Of a stretch of 64,000 bases of DNA, positions 33,044 through 41,891 are shown one piece after another (the stretch's first letter is position 1; each line of letters begins with the position of its first letter). The notes under the pieces were generated by a model, which did no database searches, was not told where the DNA came from, and saw only the letters and a program-made list of their open reading frames with translations. The stretch comes from Ferrovibrio sp. MS7 (GTDB lineage: Bacteria > Pseudomonadota > Alphaproteobacteria > Ferrovibrionales > Ferrovibrionaceae). The stretch lies in the NCBI RefSeq assembly GCF_038404985.1, contig NZ_JBBKBA010000001.1, positions 1,392,001 to 1,456,000 of the forward strand, in the 5' to 3' direction. The position numbers and the translations under genes were made by a program.

Positions 33044-34968
33044 CAGGCCGCCCCCTCACGAATCGCGAGCACGCGGCTCAGTTTGCCCTTCGAGCCATCC
33101 TCGTAGGTGATTTCGGCCTCGAAGGTCACATCCTTCACGCCAGAATAGAGCGCCTCGATCAGCTTGCCGTAGCGTTCCTCGATGGTGTTGCGGCGCAGCT
33201 TGCGGGTGCGGGTGATTTCACCGTCATCGGCGTCGAAATCCTTGTGCAGGTTCACGAAGCGGCGGATGCGCAAGGCTTCCGGCTGCAGCGAATTGACATG
33301 CGCCACCACGCCCTGGATCAGCTCCAGCACTTCCGGCTTCTGCGACAATTCGGCATAGGAGGTATAGGTGATCGAACGCTTCTCGGCCCAGTGGCCTACA
33401 GCTTCGAGGTCGATGCAGACAATGGCGGTGAGATAATCCCGGCCGGCGCCGAGGATCGCCACGTTGCGCACGTACTGGCTGAATTTTAGCCGGTTCTCGA
33501 TATAGTTCGGGATATAGCGTTCGCCCGCCGCCGTGCGTACTACTTCGCTGACGCGGCCGAGCACGGCAAGGTGGCCGTCTTCGTCCAGGTAGCCGGCATC
33601 GCCGGTGCGCAGCCAGCCATCGGAGAATGCCTTGGCGCTGGCCTCGGCATCATCGAAATAACCGTCGATCACGGAAGCCGAGCGAATCAGGATTTCGCCG
33701 CTATCGTCGATGCGGATATCGACGCCCGGCATCGGCTTGCCGACGGTCTGCAACTTCACCGCCCCTTCCGTCTGTGCCGCCGAAAGCGCAGCGGTCTCGG
33801 TCTGGCCGTAGAATTGCTTCAGCTTGATACCCAGCGCGCGGAAGAACAGGAAGGTGTCCTCGCCCATCGCTTCGCCGCCGGTGAAGGCGCGTTCAGCGCG
33901 GGTGAGGCCGAGATAATCCTTGATCGGGCCATAGACGAAGATTTCGCCCAAGGCCAGTTTCAAGTGGTCGAGCAGGCTGGGCTGCTGACCGTTCATGCGG
34001 CCTTGCTCAACCTTGATGGCATGCGGCATGAACACATCGAACAGCCAGCGTTTCAGGGGTGTCGAATCCGCCATGCCGACCTGCACGCGGGTCAGCATGT
34101 TGTCCCAAGCGCGCGGCGCGGCGAGATAGAAAGTCGGTGCCACGGCGCGGATATCGCTCAGCACGGTTTCCTGGCGCTCGGGGATGTTGATCGTTGCCGT
34201 CATCAGCAAGCCGGCGCCGAGCGTGAACACGAAGTCGCCGACCCAGGCGGTGGGCAGATAGGCAAAGAGTTCTTCATGCTGGCGGAAATAGCCGCCCTTG
34301 GCGGCATTGCTGATACCGCCAACCACATTGCGATGGCGCAGCGGAATGCCCTTGGGCAGGCCGGTGGTGCCTGAAGAATAGAGCAGCACGGAGATATCGT
34401 CAGGCTGTGCCCGCAGTAGCAGGTTTTCGGCCAGGCCACTTTCCGCCTGCAGCCGGGCGCGGCCTTTTTCGGCCACCTCTTCCAGCGCCAGCACCCCCTC
34501 GGGTCGCTGATGGCCCAAGCCGCGCGGATCGTCGAACAGGATCACCTGGGGGCGGCCGGTGCGTTCGCGCAGGCCCATCAACTTGTCGACCTGTTCCTGG
34601 TCTTCCGCCACTGCCAGCTTTGGCGAACCGAAGCGGGTGAAGGTGTCGAGTTCGTCCACCGGCACATCGGGATAGATCGGCGAGGGGAAGGCGCGCAGCA
34701 CATTCGCCGCCAGCATCGAGAAATACAGATTAGCGCGGTTGTCGCCCACCACGATCACCGCATGGCCGGGTTCGACGCCCAACTCCTCGAAGCCTGCGGC
34801 CAGTGCCAGCACCCGGTCGCGCGCCTGCGGCCAGGTGAATTCCTGCCAGATACCATAGTCGCGCTCGCGGAAGGCAACGCGGTTGGGATAGCGCATCGCA
34901 TTATGCGCCAGGGCGCCCACCAGGGTGCTGGGCGCCAGGCTATCGTGTAAATGAGCCGCGTTCATCAA
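33043..34968 (-). CDS. Long-chain/branched acyl-CoA synthetase (AMP-forming) embedded in a Liv-type operon
   Basis: This is a 641-residue ANL enzyme of the larger COG1022 type. Phosphate loop YSSGTTGLPKGIPLRH, substrate/adenine motif FYGQTETAA, hinge GWLRTGDAGYLDEDGHLAVLGR and a C-terminal extension ending in GSKGKLSRVLA are visible. It is inserted between livG-like and livH-like genes with overlaps at both ends, so it is made together with the importer. The pair can be read as import plus CoA activation of one carboxylic acid. The shared operator with the isovaleryl-CoA-type genes suggests the product feeds them. Confidence 0.88.
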   Translation of the reverse strand: MMNAAHLHDSLAPSTLVGALAHNAMRYPNRVAFRERDYGIWQEFTWPQARDRVLALAAGFEELGVEPGHAVIVVGDNRANLYFSMLAANVLRAFPSPIYPDVPVDELDTFTRFGSPKLAVAEDQEQVDKLMGLRERTGRPQVILFDDPRGLGHQRPEGVLALEEVAEKGRARLQAESGLAENLLLRAQPDDISVLLYSSGTTGLPKGIPLRHRNVVGGISNAAKGGYFRQHEELFAYLPTAWVGDFVFTLGAGLLMTATINIPERQETVLSDIRAVAPTFYLAAPRAWDNMLTRVQVGMADSTPLKRWLFDVFMPHAIKVEQGRMNGQQPSLLDHLKLALGEIFVYGPIKDYLGLTRAERAFTGGEAMGEDTFLFFRALGIKLKQFYGQTETAALSAAQTEGAVKLQTVGKPMPGVDIRIDDSGEILIRSASVIDGYFDDAEASAKAFSDGWLRTGDAGYLDEDGHLAVLGRVSEVVRTAAGERYIPNYIENRLKFSQYVRNVAILGAGRDYLTAIVCIDLEAVGHWAEKRSITYTSYAELSQKPEVLELIQGVVAHVNSLQPEALRIRRFVNLHKDFDADDGEITRTRKLRRNTIEERYGKLIEALYSGVKDVTFEAEITYEDGSKGKLSRVLAIREGAA

Positions 34969-35768
34969 TGGCCCCCGGCAGCAACACGGGCGGCGGCGCG
35001 CTTGCCCAGATAGGCAGAGACCACCTCGGGCTTGGCAATAGCGGCATTGGGCTCGCCCTCGGCGATGATCTCGCCATAGCTCAGCACCACGATGCGGTCG
35101 CAGATCGCGGTCACCACATCCATGTGATGCTCGATCAGCAGGATGGTGACACCGCGTTCCTCGCGCGCATCCAGGATGAAGCGGGCGATATATTCCTTCT
35201 CTTCCTGGTTCATGCCGGCCATCGGCTCGTCCAGGATCAGGAAACGTGGCTCGGCCACCAGGGCGCGGGCCAGTTCCACGCGCTTCTGCAGGCCCATCGG
35301 AATGGTTTCCACCGGCTCGTCGCGGATATCCTGCAACTGCATGAAGTCGATCACGTCTTCCGCCGCGCGGCGATGCTCATGCTCCTCGCGTGCCGCCCAG
35401 ACCCAGTAAAACAGTGATGCCAGCGCACTTGGCCGCATTCGCACATGGCGGCCGAGCAGGATGTTGTCCAGCACGCTCATGCCCCGGAACAGCGCCAGAT
35501 TCTGGAAGGTGCGGGCCACGCCGAGGCTGGCGACGCGGTGCGGTTTGACCGCCGTGATATTCTGGCCGAACAGATGCACTTGGCCGGCATTGGGCGGATA
35601 GAAGCCGGTCACCACATTGACCATGGTGGTCTTGCCCGAGCCATTGGGGCCGACCAGGCCGAAGATTTCGCCGCGGTCGACATGCAGGTCCACGCCCTTC
35701 AGCGCCTTGAGGCCGCCGAAGGAGCGTTCAATGCCACGGCATTCCAGAACGCGGTCGCCGCTCATCAA
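34965..35768 (-). CDS. ABC transporter ATP-binding protein, LivG-like (second importer)
   Basis: This ATPase has 267 residues and is the first gene of the six-gene operon. Walker A GPNGSGKTT is at about residues 40-48. The signature helix is PMGLQKRVELARAL, a LivG variant of LSGGQ. Walker B FLILDEPMAGMNQEE and IEHHMDVV follow. The ATG at 35768 is followed by a second ATG; either may serve. Its stop overlaps the synthetase start by 4 bases. Confidence 0.9.
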   Translation of the reverse strand: MMSGDRVLECRGIERSFGGLKALKGVDLHVDRGEIFGLVGPNGSGKTTMVNVVTGFYPPNAGQVHLFGQNITAVKPHRVASLGVARTFQNLALFRGMSVLDNILLGRHVRMRPSALASLFYWVWAAREEHEHRRAAEDVIDFMQLQDIRDEPVETIPMGLQKRVELARALVAEPRFLILDEPMAGMNQEEKEYIARFILDAREERGVTILLIEHHMDVVTAICDRIVVLSYGEIIAEGEPNAAIAKPEVVSAYLGKRAAARVAAGGH

Positions 35769-35903
35769 ACTGCCTTGCCCATACTGGTAATCCCCTGCCG
35801 GCCGGGCGCAGCAACGCCATGGCCGATGGGCTCGCCTGCCGCGCGCCGCATCCGTTTCCTCCTATGGGCCGACTCATGTTTCTGGTCGGGCCTCGATTGG
35901 GCT

Positions 35904-35922
35904 TATTGAATGGCATTCATTA
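35904..35922. promoter_or_regulatory. Palindromic operator copy 3, TGAA-N5-TTCA type
   Basis: TATTGAATGGCATTCATTA matches the 28858 palindrome with one arm mismatch. It lies about 136 bases upstream of the LivG-like start in the 252-base divergent gap 35769-36020, and is thus placed to control the importer/acyl-CoA synthetase operon. Nothing else could be identified in this gap. Confidence 0.65.
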
Positions 35923-36020
35923 GGCGGAGTCAATCACGCTCTCCAGGGCTTGGGTGAGTTCACCACCCCTTGCCGTCAGCGGGTGAGGCGTCCTAACTGG
36001 GGCGTACAAGGACGAGGCTC

Positions 36021-36440
36021 ATGCAGCAGCAGATTTCCGTGATCACCCTGGGCGTCGCCGATCTGGCGCGCTCGCGGCATTTTTATACCGCTGGCTTTGG
36101 CTGGCAGCCGGTGTTCCAGAATGACGAGATTGCCTTCTACCAGATGAACGGCCTGATGCTCGGCACCTGGCTTGCTTCGGCACTCGCCGCCGATAGTGGC
36201 CGGGCGGTGATGCCGCCCGGAAACATGTCGCTGGCGCATAACGTGACCAGCCGCGCGGCCGTCGAGCCGCTGATGCGGGCGCTGGTCCAGGCTGGCGGCA
36301 GCCTGTTGCGGGCAGCGCTTGCACCACCCCATGGCGGCTATTGCGGCTATGTCGCCGATCCCGATGGCCATGCCTGGGAAATCGCCTGGAATCCGGCCTG
36401 GCCGATTTCGCCGGAGGGCTACGTCACTTTTGGCGTTTAA
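36021..36440 (+). CDS. VOC family (glyoxalase-like) protein
   Basis: This 139-residue single VOC domain has QISVITLGVADLARSRHFYT at the N-terminus and YVADPDGHAWEIAWNP at the C-terminus, with a His/Glu pair typical of this branch. The usual first metal His near the N-terminus is not present in the ISVITLG strand, so it may lack a full metal site. It stands alone on the + strand, and its 3' end overlaps the convergent dehydrogenase by 17 bases. The function cannot be assigned. Confidence 0.75.
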   Translation: MQQQISVITLGVADLARSRHFYTAGFGWQPVFQNDEIAFYQMNGLMLGTWLASALAADSGRAVMPPGNMSLAHNVTSRAAVEPLMRALVQAGGSLLRAALAPPHGGYCGYVADPDGHAWEIAWNPAWPISPEGYVTFGV

Positions 36441-37320
36441 GCTTGAGCAAAGCCAACAGCATGGCGTCGCGCTCAGCGGCAAGTTGCGGGATGCTGCGGC
36501 CTCGGCTTTCCTTCACAATGCCTTGCACCAGCTTGCGCTTGGTGGCGGCATCCAGCGTCGGTGAGCCAAGCGAGCGCCAGCGCTTTTCCTGGCTCGGGCC
36601 GAGATGGTCGAGATAATGCTTCAGGCCGCCATCGCCGCCGCCGAGATGGTAGGTCATGTGGGCACCCTGGATCGCCCAGCGCAGGCCGGGGCCTTCCACC
36701 AGCGCCTTGTCCACGTCTTCCACGTCGGCGATGCCTTCGGCAACGATATTGACGGCCTCGCGCCATAAGGCCGAGGCCAGACGGTTGGCGACATGGCCTG
36801 CGGCTTCGCGGCGGATCCGGATCGGTTCCTTGCCAAAGCCTTCATAGAAGGCGAAAGCCTGATCAACCGCCGCCTTGGTGCGGCCGTAGATTTCCACCAG
36901 CGGCACCAGATGCGGCGGGTTGAAGGGATGCGCCACCACCAGCCGGTTCGGCCACTTCATTTCGGCGGCGAGTTCAGACCATTGGAAAGAGGAGGTGGAG
37001 GAGGCGATCAGCGCCCTGGTGTTCAAGGCTTCGATTTCGGCATAGAGCGCGCGTTTCAGCGGTATCTGCTCCGGCGCATTCTCCTGTATCCAGGCGGCAT
37101 CACGCACGGCTTCGGCCAGTGTCGCGACCACGCGCAACTCGCCCTTGGCCTTGAGGCCAAGCGGGCGCAACTGGCGGCGCATGATATCGGTGCGCTTGGT
37201 GAAGCTCTGGCGCATGGCCGCGATGGGATCCCAGGCCACCACCTTGGCGCCATGGGCCAGGAAAAGGGCAGCCCAGCTCGCGCCGATCAGGCCGCCGCCG
37301 ACAATAGCGATGTGAGACAA
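36424..37320 (-). CDS. 3-hydroxyacyl-CoA dehydrogenase / L-carnitine dehydrogenase-like protein
   Basis: This 298-residue NAD-dependent beta-hydroxyacid dehydrogenase has Rossmann motif IVGGGLIGASWAALF, then ENAPEQIPLK, SSTSSF, and VVAHPFNPPHLVPLVE with the catalytic His, then GHVANRLASALWREA of the C-domain. The PFNPPH motif and length fit the carnitine dehydrogenase/lambda-crystallin group rather than fatty-acid FadB-type enzymes. It is the last gene of the importer operon that starts at 41873, 15 bases after the DeoR gene, so it may oxidise a hydroxylated product of that pathway. Confidence 0.85.
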   Translation of the reverse strand: MSHIAIVGGGLIGASWAALFLAHGAKVVAWDPIAAMRQSFTKRTDIMRRQLRPLGLKAKGELRVVATLAEAVRDAAWIQENAPEQIPLKRALYAEIEALNTRALIASSTSSFQWSELAAEMKWPNRLVVAHPFNPPHLVPLVEIYGRTKAAVDQAFAFYEGFGKEPIRIRREAAGHVANRLASALWREAVNIVAEGIADVEDVDKALVEGPGLRWAIQGAHMTYHLGGGDGGLKHYLDHLGPSQEKRWRSLGSPTLDAATKRKLVQGIVKESRGRSIPQLAAERDAMLLALLKLKRQK

Positions 37321-37335
37321 GGTTTCCTCCGCCGA

Positions 37336-38103
37336 TCACTCGGCGAGGATTGTTTCGCCTAAGCCGGCCTGGCGCAAGGCTGCCAATTGGCGGCGGTCGG
37401 CGCCGGCATCGGTGATCACCATGTCGATGCGGCTGCAGGGGCAGATCGAGACGCGGCTCACCGTGCCGATCTTGGCGTGGTCGGCCAGGAAGATGACGCG
37501 CTGGCTCTGCTGGATCATGCTGCGGGCGATTTCGGCTTCATGCAGCACGAAGTCGGTGGCGCCATGTTCGGGATGCACGCCCACCGGCGAGAGCAATGCG
37601 ACATCGGCGCGAAAGCGCGCGATTTCGCTCAACGTCAGTTCGCCATAGGTGCCGGGCACATCGCTATGCAGCCGGCCGCCGAGCAGCAGGGTGGTCACAT
37701 CCTGGCGCAGGCCGTTCAGCGTCGAAGCCACGTCGATGGAATTGGTGATCACCGTCAAGCCGGCGATCTTGCCGAGTTCGGCGGCGAGGATGGCCGTGGT
37801 GGAGCCGGCATCGACGAAGCAGACCTGCCCCGGTTTGATTTCCCGGATGGCGGCCCGCGCGATGGCCTGTTTCTCCTTGCGCCGTACCTGCAGGCGGTCG
37901 GCGAAGGGCGCCTCGCTCGGCGGATCTGGCAGCACCGCGCCGCCATGCACCCGCTTCAGCAGGCCGGCGGCTTCCAGTTCCAGCAGGTCGCGGCGGATGG
38001 TTTCGCGCGAGACATCCAGGTCGCGTGCCAGGTCGTCGGCGGACATCTGCTTGAACTGGTGCAGCAGCCCCTGGATGCGGATATGGCGTTCCTGCGCCCA
38101 CAT
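37336..38103 (-). CDS. DeoR-family transcriptional regulator
   Basis: This repressor-type protein has 255 residues. The N-terminal HTH is ERHIRIQGLLHQFKQMSADD followed by LDVSRETIRRDLLELE, the DeoR signature. The C-terminal sugar-phosphate-isomerase-like sensor includes CFVDAGSTTAILAAEL and LLLGGRLHSDVPGTYG. DeoR proteins usually sense phosphorylated small molecules. It sits in the importer operon, 4 bases after the permease gene, and is the natural candidate to control the divergent promoter region 41874-41998. The ATG at 38103 fits the family's usual start; upstream residues are in the permease gene. Confidence 0.9.
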   Translation of the reverse strand: MWAQERHIRIQGLLHQFKQMSADDLARDLDVSRETIRRDLLELEAAGLLKRVHGGAVLPDPPSEAPFADRLQVRRKEKQAIARAAIREIKPGQVCFVDAGSTTAILAAELGKIAGLTVITNSIDVASTLNGLRQDVTTLLLGGRLHSDVPGTYGELTLSEIARFRADVALLSPVGVHPEHGATDFVLHEAEIARSMIQQSQRVIFLADHAKIGTVSRVSICPCSRIDMVITDAGADRRQLAALRQAGLGETILAE

Positions 38104-38107
38104 TTTC

Positions 38108-39793
38108 TTATACTCCCGGCAACCGCGCCCGGCGCTGCGCCAGATGCACGGCACCGCGCGCCAGCAGCAGCGAGGCGGCAACCACCAGCATGATCACGGT
38201 GGAGAAGGCGGCGGCCTGCGAGGTAAAGCCGCCTTCGTCCAGGCGCATCACGGTGACGGCGGCCAGCATCAGCTTCGGCGTTACCAGGAAGATCACGGCA
38301 GACAGCGTCACCATCGAACTCATGAACAGGAAAAAGAACACGGAAATCAGCACCGGCAATGTATAGGGCACATAGACATCGCGCACCACCTGCCAGGTGG
38401 AAGCGCCGATGCAGGTGGCGGCTTCTTCCAGCGCTGGCGGTATCTGACGCAGGCCGGTCGTCATGGTGACAAACCCTTGCGTGTGATAGTGGTAGAAATT
38501 GCACATCGCCAGCAGAGCGGCGCTGCCATAGAGCAGCATCAGTGGCGTGCCGGGCTGGTTGAAGGCGAATACATAGGCGAGGCCCAGCACCAGGCCGGGT
38601 ACGGCGGCCGGCAGCATGGCGATGAAGTAGATGATGCGCGCGAATGGCCCGCTCATGCGTTTCAGCGCCACGCCCAGCAGCAACAGGAACACTGTGCCGA
38701 AGGCGGCCGCGGCCGCCGAGATGCCAATGCTGATCCACAGCGGATCATAGCCACCAGCCAGCTTGATATCGTAATGCCGCCAAGTGAAATCCAGGCGGTA
38801 GGGCCATAGCCGCATGAAGCTGGCATAGACCACCACGCCGACCACGGTGAGCGGCAGCAGGGCCACCGTCCAAGCCAGGCCGCCGACAATGCCATCGCGC
38901 CACGGGTCCTTGGGCGGGATATAAGGCACGGCATTTTCCGATTGGGTGCCGAATTGCCGCTGGCTGGCTAGGCGCTCGAAATAGAAGGAGAGCAGGGTGG
39001 GCAGCAGCAGCAGCATGCCGACCACGGCGCCGAGATTGAGGTTCATCTGGCCGATGACCTGATTGTAGATTTCGATCGCCAGCACGGTGTAGTCGCCGCC
39101 GATTACTGCCGCGTTGCCGAAATCGGTGATGGTGACGGTGAAAACCACGAAGACGGCGCTGAGCAGACCATAGCGGATATTCGGCAGCGTGAGGTCGATG
39201 AAGCGGCGCCAGCCCGAAGCGCCCATCACTTCCGCTGCCTCGAACAGCCGCGCATCGGCATGGCGTAGGGCGGCGCCGATGATCATGGTCGCCTGTGGCA
39301 GGCCATAGAGCGTGTTGGCGATCAGCAGGCCCCAGAAGCCGTAGATCTCGACATTGAGGCCGAAGCTCTTGTTGATCAGGCCATTGCGGCCGAGCAGGAA
39401 GATCAGGCCGAGGCCCTGCACCAGGGAGGGCGCGATGATCGGCAGCGAGATGATGGCGAGCAGCACCGCCTTCAGCCACAGCCGGCAGCGATGCAGTGCG
39501 AAGGCCACCAGCAGGCCAAGCAGCACGGTCAGCGCCGTGGTCGCCAGGCCCATGATCAGGCTGTTGTTGAGTGCCTTGGCGAAGCCGCGCGATGTCAGGA
39601 TGCGAGCGAAATTGCCAAAGCCCAGCGAGCCATCAGGCTCCAGCAGGCTGCGATAGCCCATCATGCCGATCGGATAGGCGAAGAACAGCAGCAGGGCGGC
39701 GGCGGGAATCAGCAGGCAGGCGAGATTGAACAACCGGTCCCTGGAATCCTGCGCCGGCCCCGGTGCCGAAGCGGGTGACGGCGATGCAGCCAT
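38108..39793 (-). CDS. ABC transporter permease with two fused membrane domains (2-aminoethylphosphonate / Fe3+ type)
   Basis: The 561-residue protein has two BPD_transp_1 units, about residues 70-270 and 350-555. Each has its own EAA loop: EAAEVMGASGWRRFIDLTLP and EEAATCIGASTWQVVRDVYVP. The fused layout is used by FbpB-type iron and PhnU/AepS-type aminoethylphosphonate importers. The binding protein in this operon favours the phosphonate-type reading. It starts 2 bases before the ATPase stop region, i.e. directly downstream of the ATPase gene. Confidence 0.88.
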   Translation of the reverse strand: MAASPSPASAPGPAQDSRDRLFNLACLLIPAAALLLFFAYPIGMMGYRSLLEPDGSLGFGNFARILTSRGFAKALNNSLIMGLATTALTVLLGLLVAFALHRCRLWLKAVLLAIISLPIIAPSLVQGLGLIFLLGRNGLINKSFGLNVEIYGFWGLLIANTLYGLPQATMIIGAALRHADARLFEAAEVMGASGWRRFIDLTLPNIRYGLLSAVFVVFTVTITDFGNAAVIGGDYTVLAIEIYNQVIGQMNLNLGAVVGMLLLLPTLLSFYFERLASQRQFGTQSENAVPYIPPKDPWRDGIVGGLAWTVALLPLTVVGVVVYASFMRLWPYRLDFTWRHYDIKLAGGYDPLWISIGISAAAAAFGTVFLLLLGVALKRMSGPFARIIYFIAMLPAAVPGLVLGLAYVFAFNQPGTPLMLLYGSAALLAMCNFYHYHTQGFVTMTTGLRQIPPALEEAATCIGASTWQVVRDVYVPYTLPVLISVFFFLFMSSMVTLSAVIFLVTPKLMLAAVTVMRLDEGGFTSQAAAFSTVIMLVVAASLLLARGAVHLAQRRARLPGV

Positions 39794-39795
39794 GG

Positions 39796-40788
39796 TCAGG
39801 CCGCTACCCAGGCGGCGCGGGCAGGGTCGACCGCGATCTCGATGCCGTCGCCCGGCGCGAAGCGCGAGCGGCCATTTTCCTCAGCCACCAATGGCCCAAG
39901 CGGCGTATCGAGTTTCAGCCGCGTGATATTGCCGAGGAAGCTGACCGCCAGCACAGTGCCGAAGGAACCCTGGCGCAGGGCCACATGCTCGGGCCGCAGG
40001 CAAAGCAGGTGGTCGTTGCCGGGGCAGCCCTGCAGCAATTCGGGCCGCGCAGCCTGCAGCTTGCCCGGCTCGATCAGGTTGCTCACGCCCATGAAGTCGG
40101 CAACGAAGCGAGTGGCCGGGTGCAGGTAGAGATCAGCCGGGCTGCCGGCCTGCTCGATGCGGCCTCGGCTCATGCAGACGATGCGGTCTGCAAGGCTCAG
40201 GGCCTCTTCCTGGTCATGCGTCACCATCACGGTGGGAATCTTCAGGCGGCGCTGCACGTCGCGGATTTCCTCGCGCAGTTCGGCGCGCACCTTGGCATCC
40301 AGGGCCGAAAGCGGCTCGTCCAGCAGCAGCAGGCTGGGATCGACAGCGATGGCGCGGGCCAGGGCCACGCGCTGCTGCTGGCCGCCGGAAAGCTCCCAGG
40401 GGAAGCGTTCCGCCACTTGCGGCAGCTTGATCAGTGCCAGCAATTCGGTCACGCGGCGGTCGATCTGTTCGCGCGGCGTGCCGCGTAATTTCAGGCCGTA
40501 GCCGATATTGTCGGCCACCGTCATGTTGGGAAACAGCGAATAGCTCTGGAACACGATGCCAAAACCGCGCTGCCGCGCCGGCACTTTGCTCAGGTCGCGG
40601 CCGGCGAGCGTCATGGTGCCCGAATCCTGCATCAGCAGGCCGGCGATGATGCGCAGCAGCGTGGTCTTGCCGCAGCCCGACGGCCCGAGCAGGCAGACGA
40701 ACTCGCCTGCTTCCAGCGAGAGCGAAACATTGTCCAGCGCCAGCACGGGACCGAAACTCTTGCGCACGCTGTCGATGACGAGATGCAT
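39796..40788 (-). CDS. ABC transporter ATP-binding protein (2-aminoethylphosphonate / polyamine type)
   Basis: This ATPase has 330 residues. Walker A GPSGCGKTT is at residues 35-43, signature LSGGQQQRVALARAI, Walker B LLLLDEPLSALDAKVR, H-loop THDQEEA. A C-terminal TOBE-like domain (about 240-330) contains CLRPEHVALRQG. It belongs to the PotA/FbpC/PhnT group. It is separated from the upstream binding-protein gene by a rho-independent terminator. Confidence 0.9.
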   Translation of the reverse strand: MHLVIDSVRKSFGPVLALDNVSLSLEAGEFVCLLGPSGCGKTTLLRIIAGLLMQDSGTMTLAGRDLSKVPARQRGFGIVFQSYSLFPNMTVADNIGYGLKLRGTPREQIDRRVTELLALIKLPQVAERFPWELSGGQQQRVALARAIAVDPSLLLLDEPLSALDAKVRAELREEIRDVQRRLKIPTVMVTHDQEEALSLADRIVCMSRGRIEQAGSPADLYLHPATRFVADFMGVSNLIEPGKLQAARPELLQGCPGNDHLLCLRPEHVALRQGSFGTVLAVSFLGNITRLKLDTPLGPLVAEENGRSRFAPGDGIEIAVDPARAAWVAA

Positions 40789-40826
40789 GGTGGGTCTGTT
40801 CGCTCGGCTCTGGTCTTGGGGATAAG

Positions 40827-40855
40827 AAAAACCCCGGGCGGTTGCCCGCCCGGGG
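40827..40855 (-). terminator. Rho-independent terminator after the binding-protein gene
   Basis: CCCCGGGCGG (40832-40841) pairs perfectly with CCGCCCGGGG (40846-40855) over a 4-base loop. On the - strand the hairpin is followed by TTTTT (40831-40827). It lies 11 bases after the binding-protein stop and before the ATPase gene, so it should limit read-through and give excess binding protein over transporter. Confidence 0.88.
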
Positions 40856-40865
40856 TGATGTCGCC

Positions 40866-41873
40866 TTAGCGGCCGATTTCCTTGTTCCAGCGCGCCAGGA
40901 TGGCATCGCGCTGGGCGGCGGAAGCGGCGAAATCCATCTTGTAGAGCACCGTACCCGGATCCTCCGGCATGCCGGCTTCGCGCGCCACCTTGCCCGGCTT
41001 GAAGCCCGGCAGCGTCACCAGTTCCTTGTACTTGCCATAGAGGCCGGCGGCGTTGGCCGAGAGCGTCCAGTCGAGGAACTTCTTGGCATCCGCCTTGTTC
41101 TTCGAGGCAGCCATCAGGGCCGAGGCTTCCAGTTCATAGCCAGCGCCTTCTGCCGGCAGCACCATGGCGAGCGGGAAGCCTTCCTCCACCGACTTGATGG
41201 CGGCAAAGGCCAGCGAGGTGCCGACGGTGAATTCACCGGCGCGCGCCTGGCGGCAGGGGCGGGAGCCAGACTTGATATACTGGTTCACATTGCCATCGAG
41301 CTGCTTGAGGAAAGCCCAGCCCTTCTCCTCGCCCATCTTCTGCAGGATCGACACGATCTGCAGATAGCCGGTGCCAGAGGATACCGGGTTCGGCATCGCG
41401 ATCTCGCCCTTGAAGGCGGGATTGAGCAGGTCGGCCCAGCTCTTCGGCATCGGCAGGTTCTTCTGCTTCAGGCGTTCGGTGTTGACGCAGAAGGCGCCGA
41501 TATAGCCGGTGGCGGCGAACCACTTCTTGTCGGCGGCGACATAGGCGCTACCCATCTTCTCCGTGCCCTTGGCGGCATAGGGTTCGGCCAGCGCCAGCAC
41601 GCGGGTGTCCATCATGTTGGTGACGGCCCAGCCCCAGATCACGTCATGCTGCGGGTTGCCGGCCTCGGCCAGGATGCGGGCGCCGAGATCACCGGTGGAA
41701 AGGCGCAGCACATTCACCGTCACATCCGGGATGTCCTTTTTCGCCTGCGCCACGTAATCGGCGATTTCGTCCTCTTCCAGCGCGGTATAGACCGTGATGG
41801 TGCCGGCCTGCGCTTGCGCCGCGGCGGCCAACAGCAGGGCGCCAGCGGCCCAGCCGAACAGATTGTGCTTCAT
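40866..41873 (-). CDS. 2-aminoethylphosphonate-type ABC transporter substrate-binding protein
   Basis: This 335-residue periplasmic protein has a Sec signal (MKHNLFGWAAGALLLAAAAQ, cleavage near AQA at 23). The mature start TITVYTALEEDEIADY and the segments LAEAGNPQHDVIWG, MPNPVSSGTGYLQI and SGSRPCRQARAGEFTVGTSL match the PhnS/AepX group of aminoethylphosphonate-binding proteins. AGGGGG six bases before ATG 41873 fixes the start. Other members of the wider family bind Fe3+ or polyamines; the GSxPC-AGEF motif argues for a phosphonate/phosphate amine ligand. It is the first gene of the - strand operon. Confidence 0.87.
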   Translation of the reverse strand: MKHNLFGWAAGALLLAAAAQAQAGTITVYTALEEDEIADYVAQAKKDIPDVTVNVLRLSTGDLGARILAEAGNPQHDVIWGWAVTNMMDTRVLALAEPYAAKGTEKMGSAYVAADKKWFAATGYIGAFCVNTERLKQKNLPMPKSWADLLNPAFKGEIAMPNPVSSGTGYLQIVSILQKMGEEKGWAFLKQLDGNVNQYIKSGSRPCRQARAGEFTVGTSLAFAAIKSVEEGFPLAMVLPAEGAGYELEASALMAASKNKADAKKFLDWTLSANAAGLYGKYKELVTLPGFKPGKVAREAGMPEDPGTVLYKMDFAASAAQRDAILARWNKEIGR

Positions 41874-41891
41874 AATATCCCCCTTGGTAGC

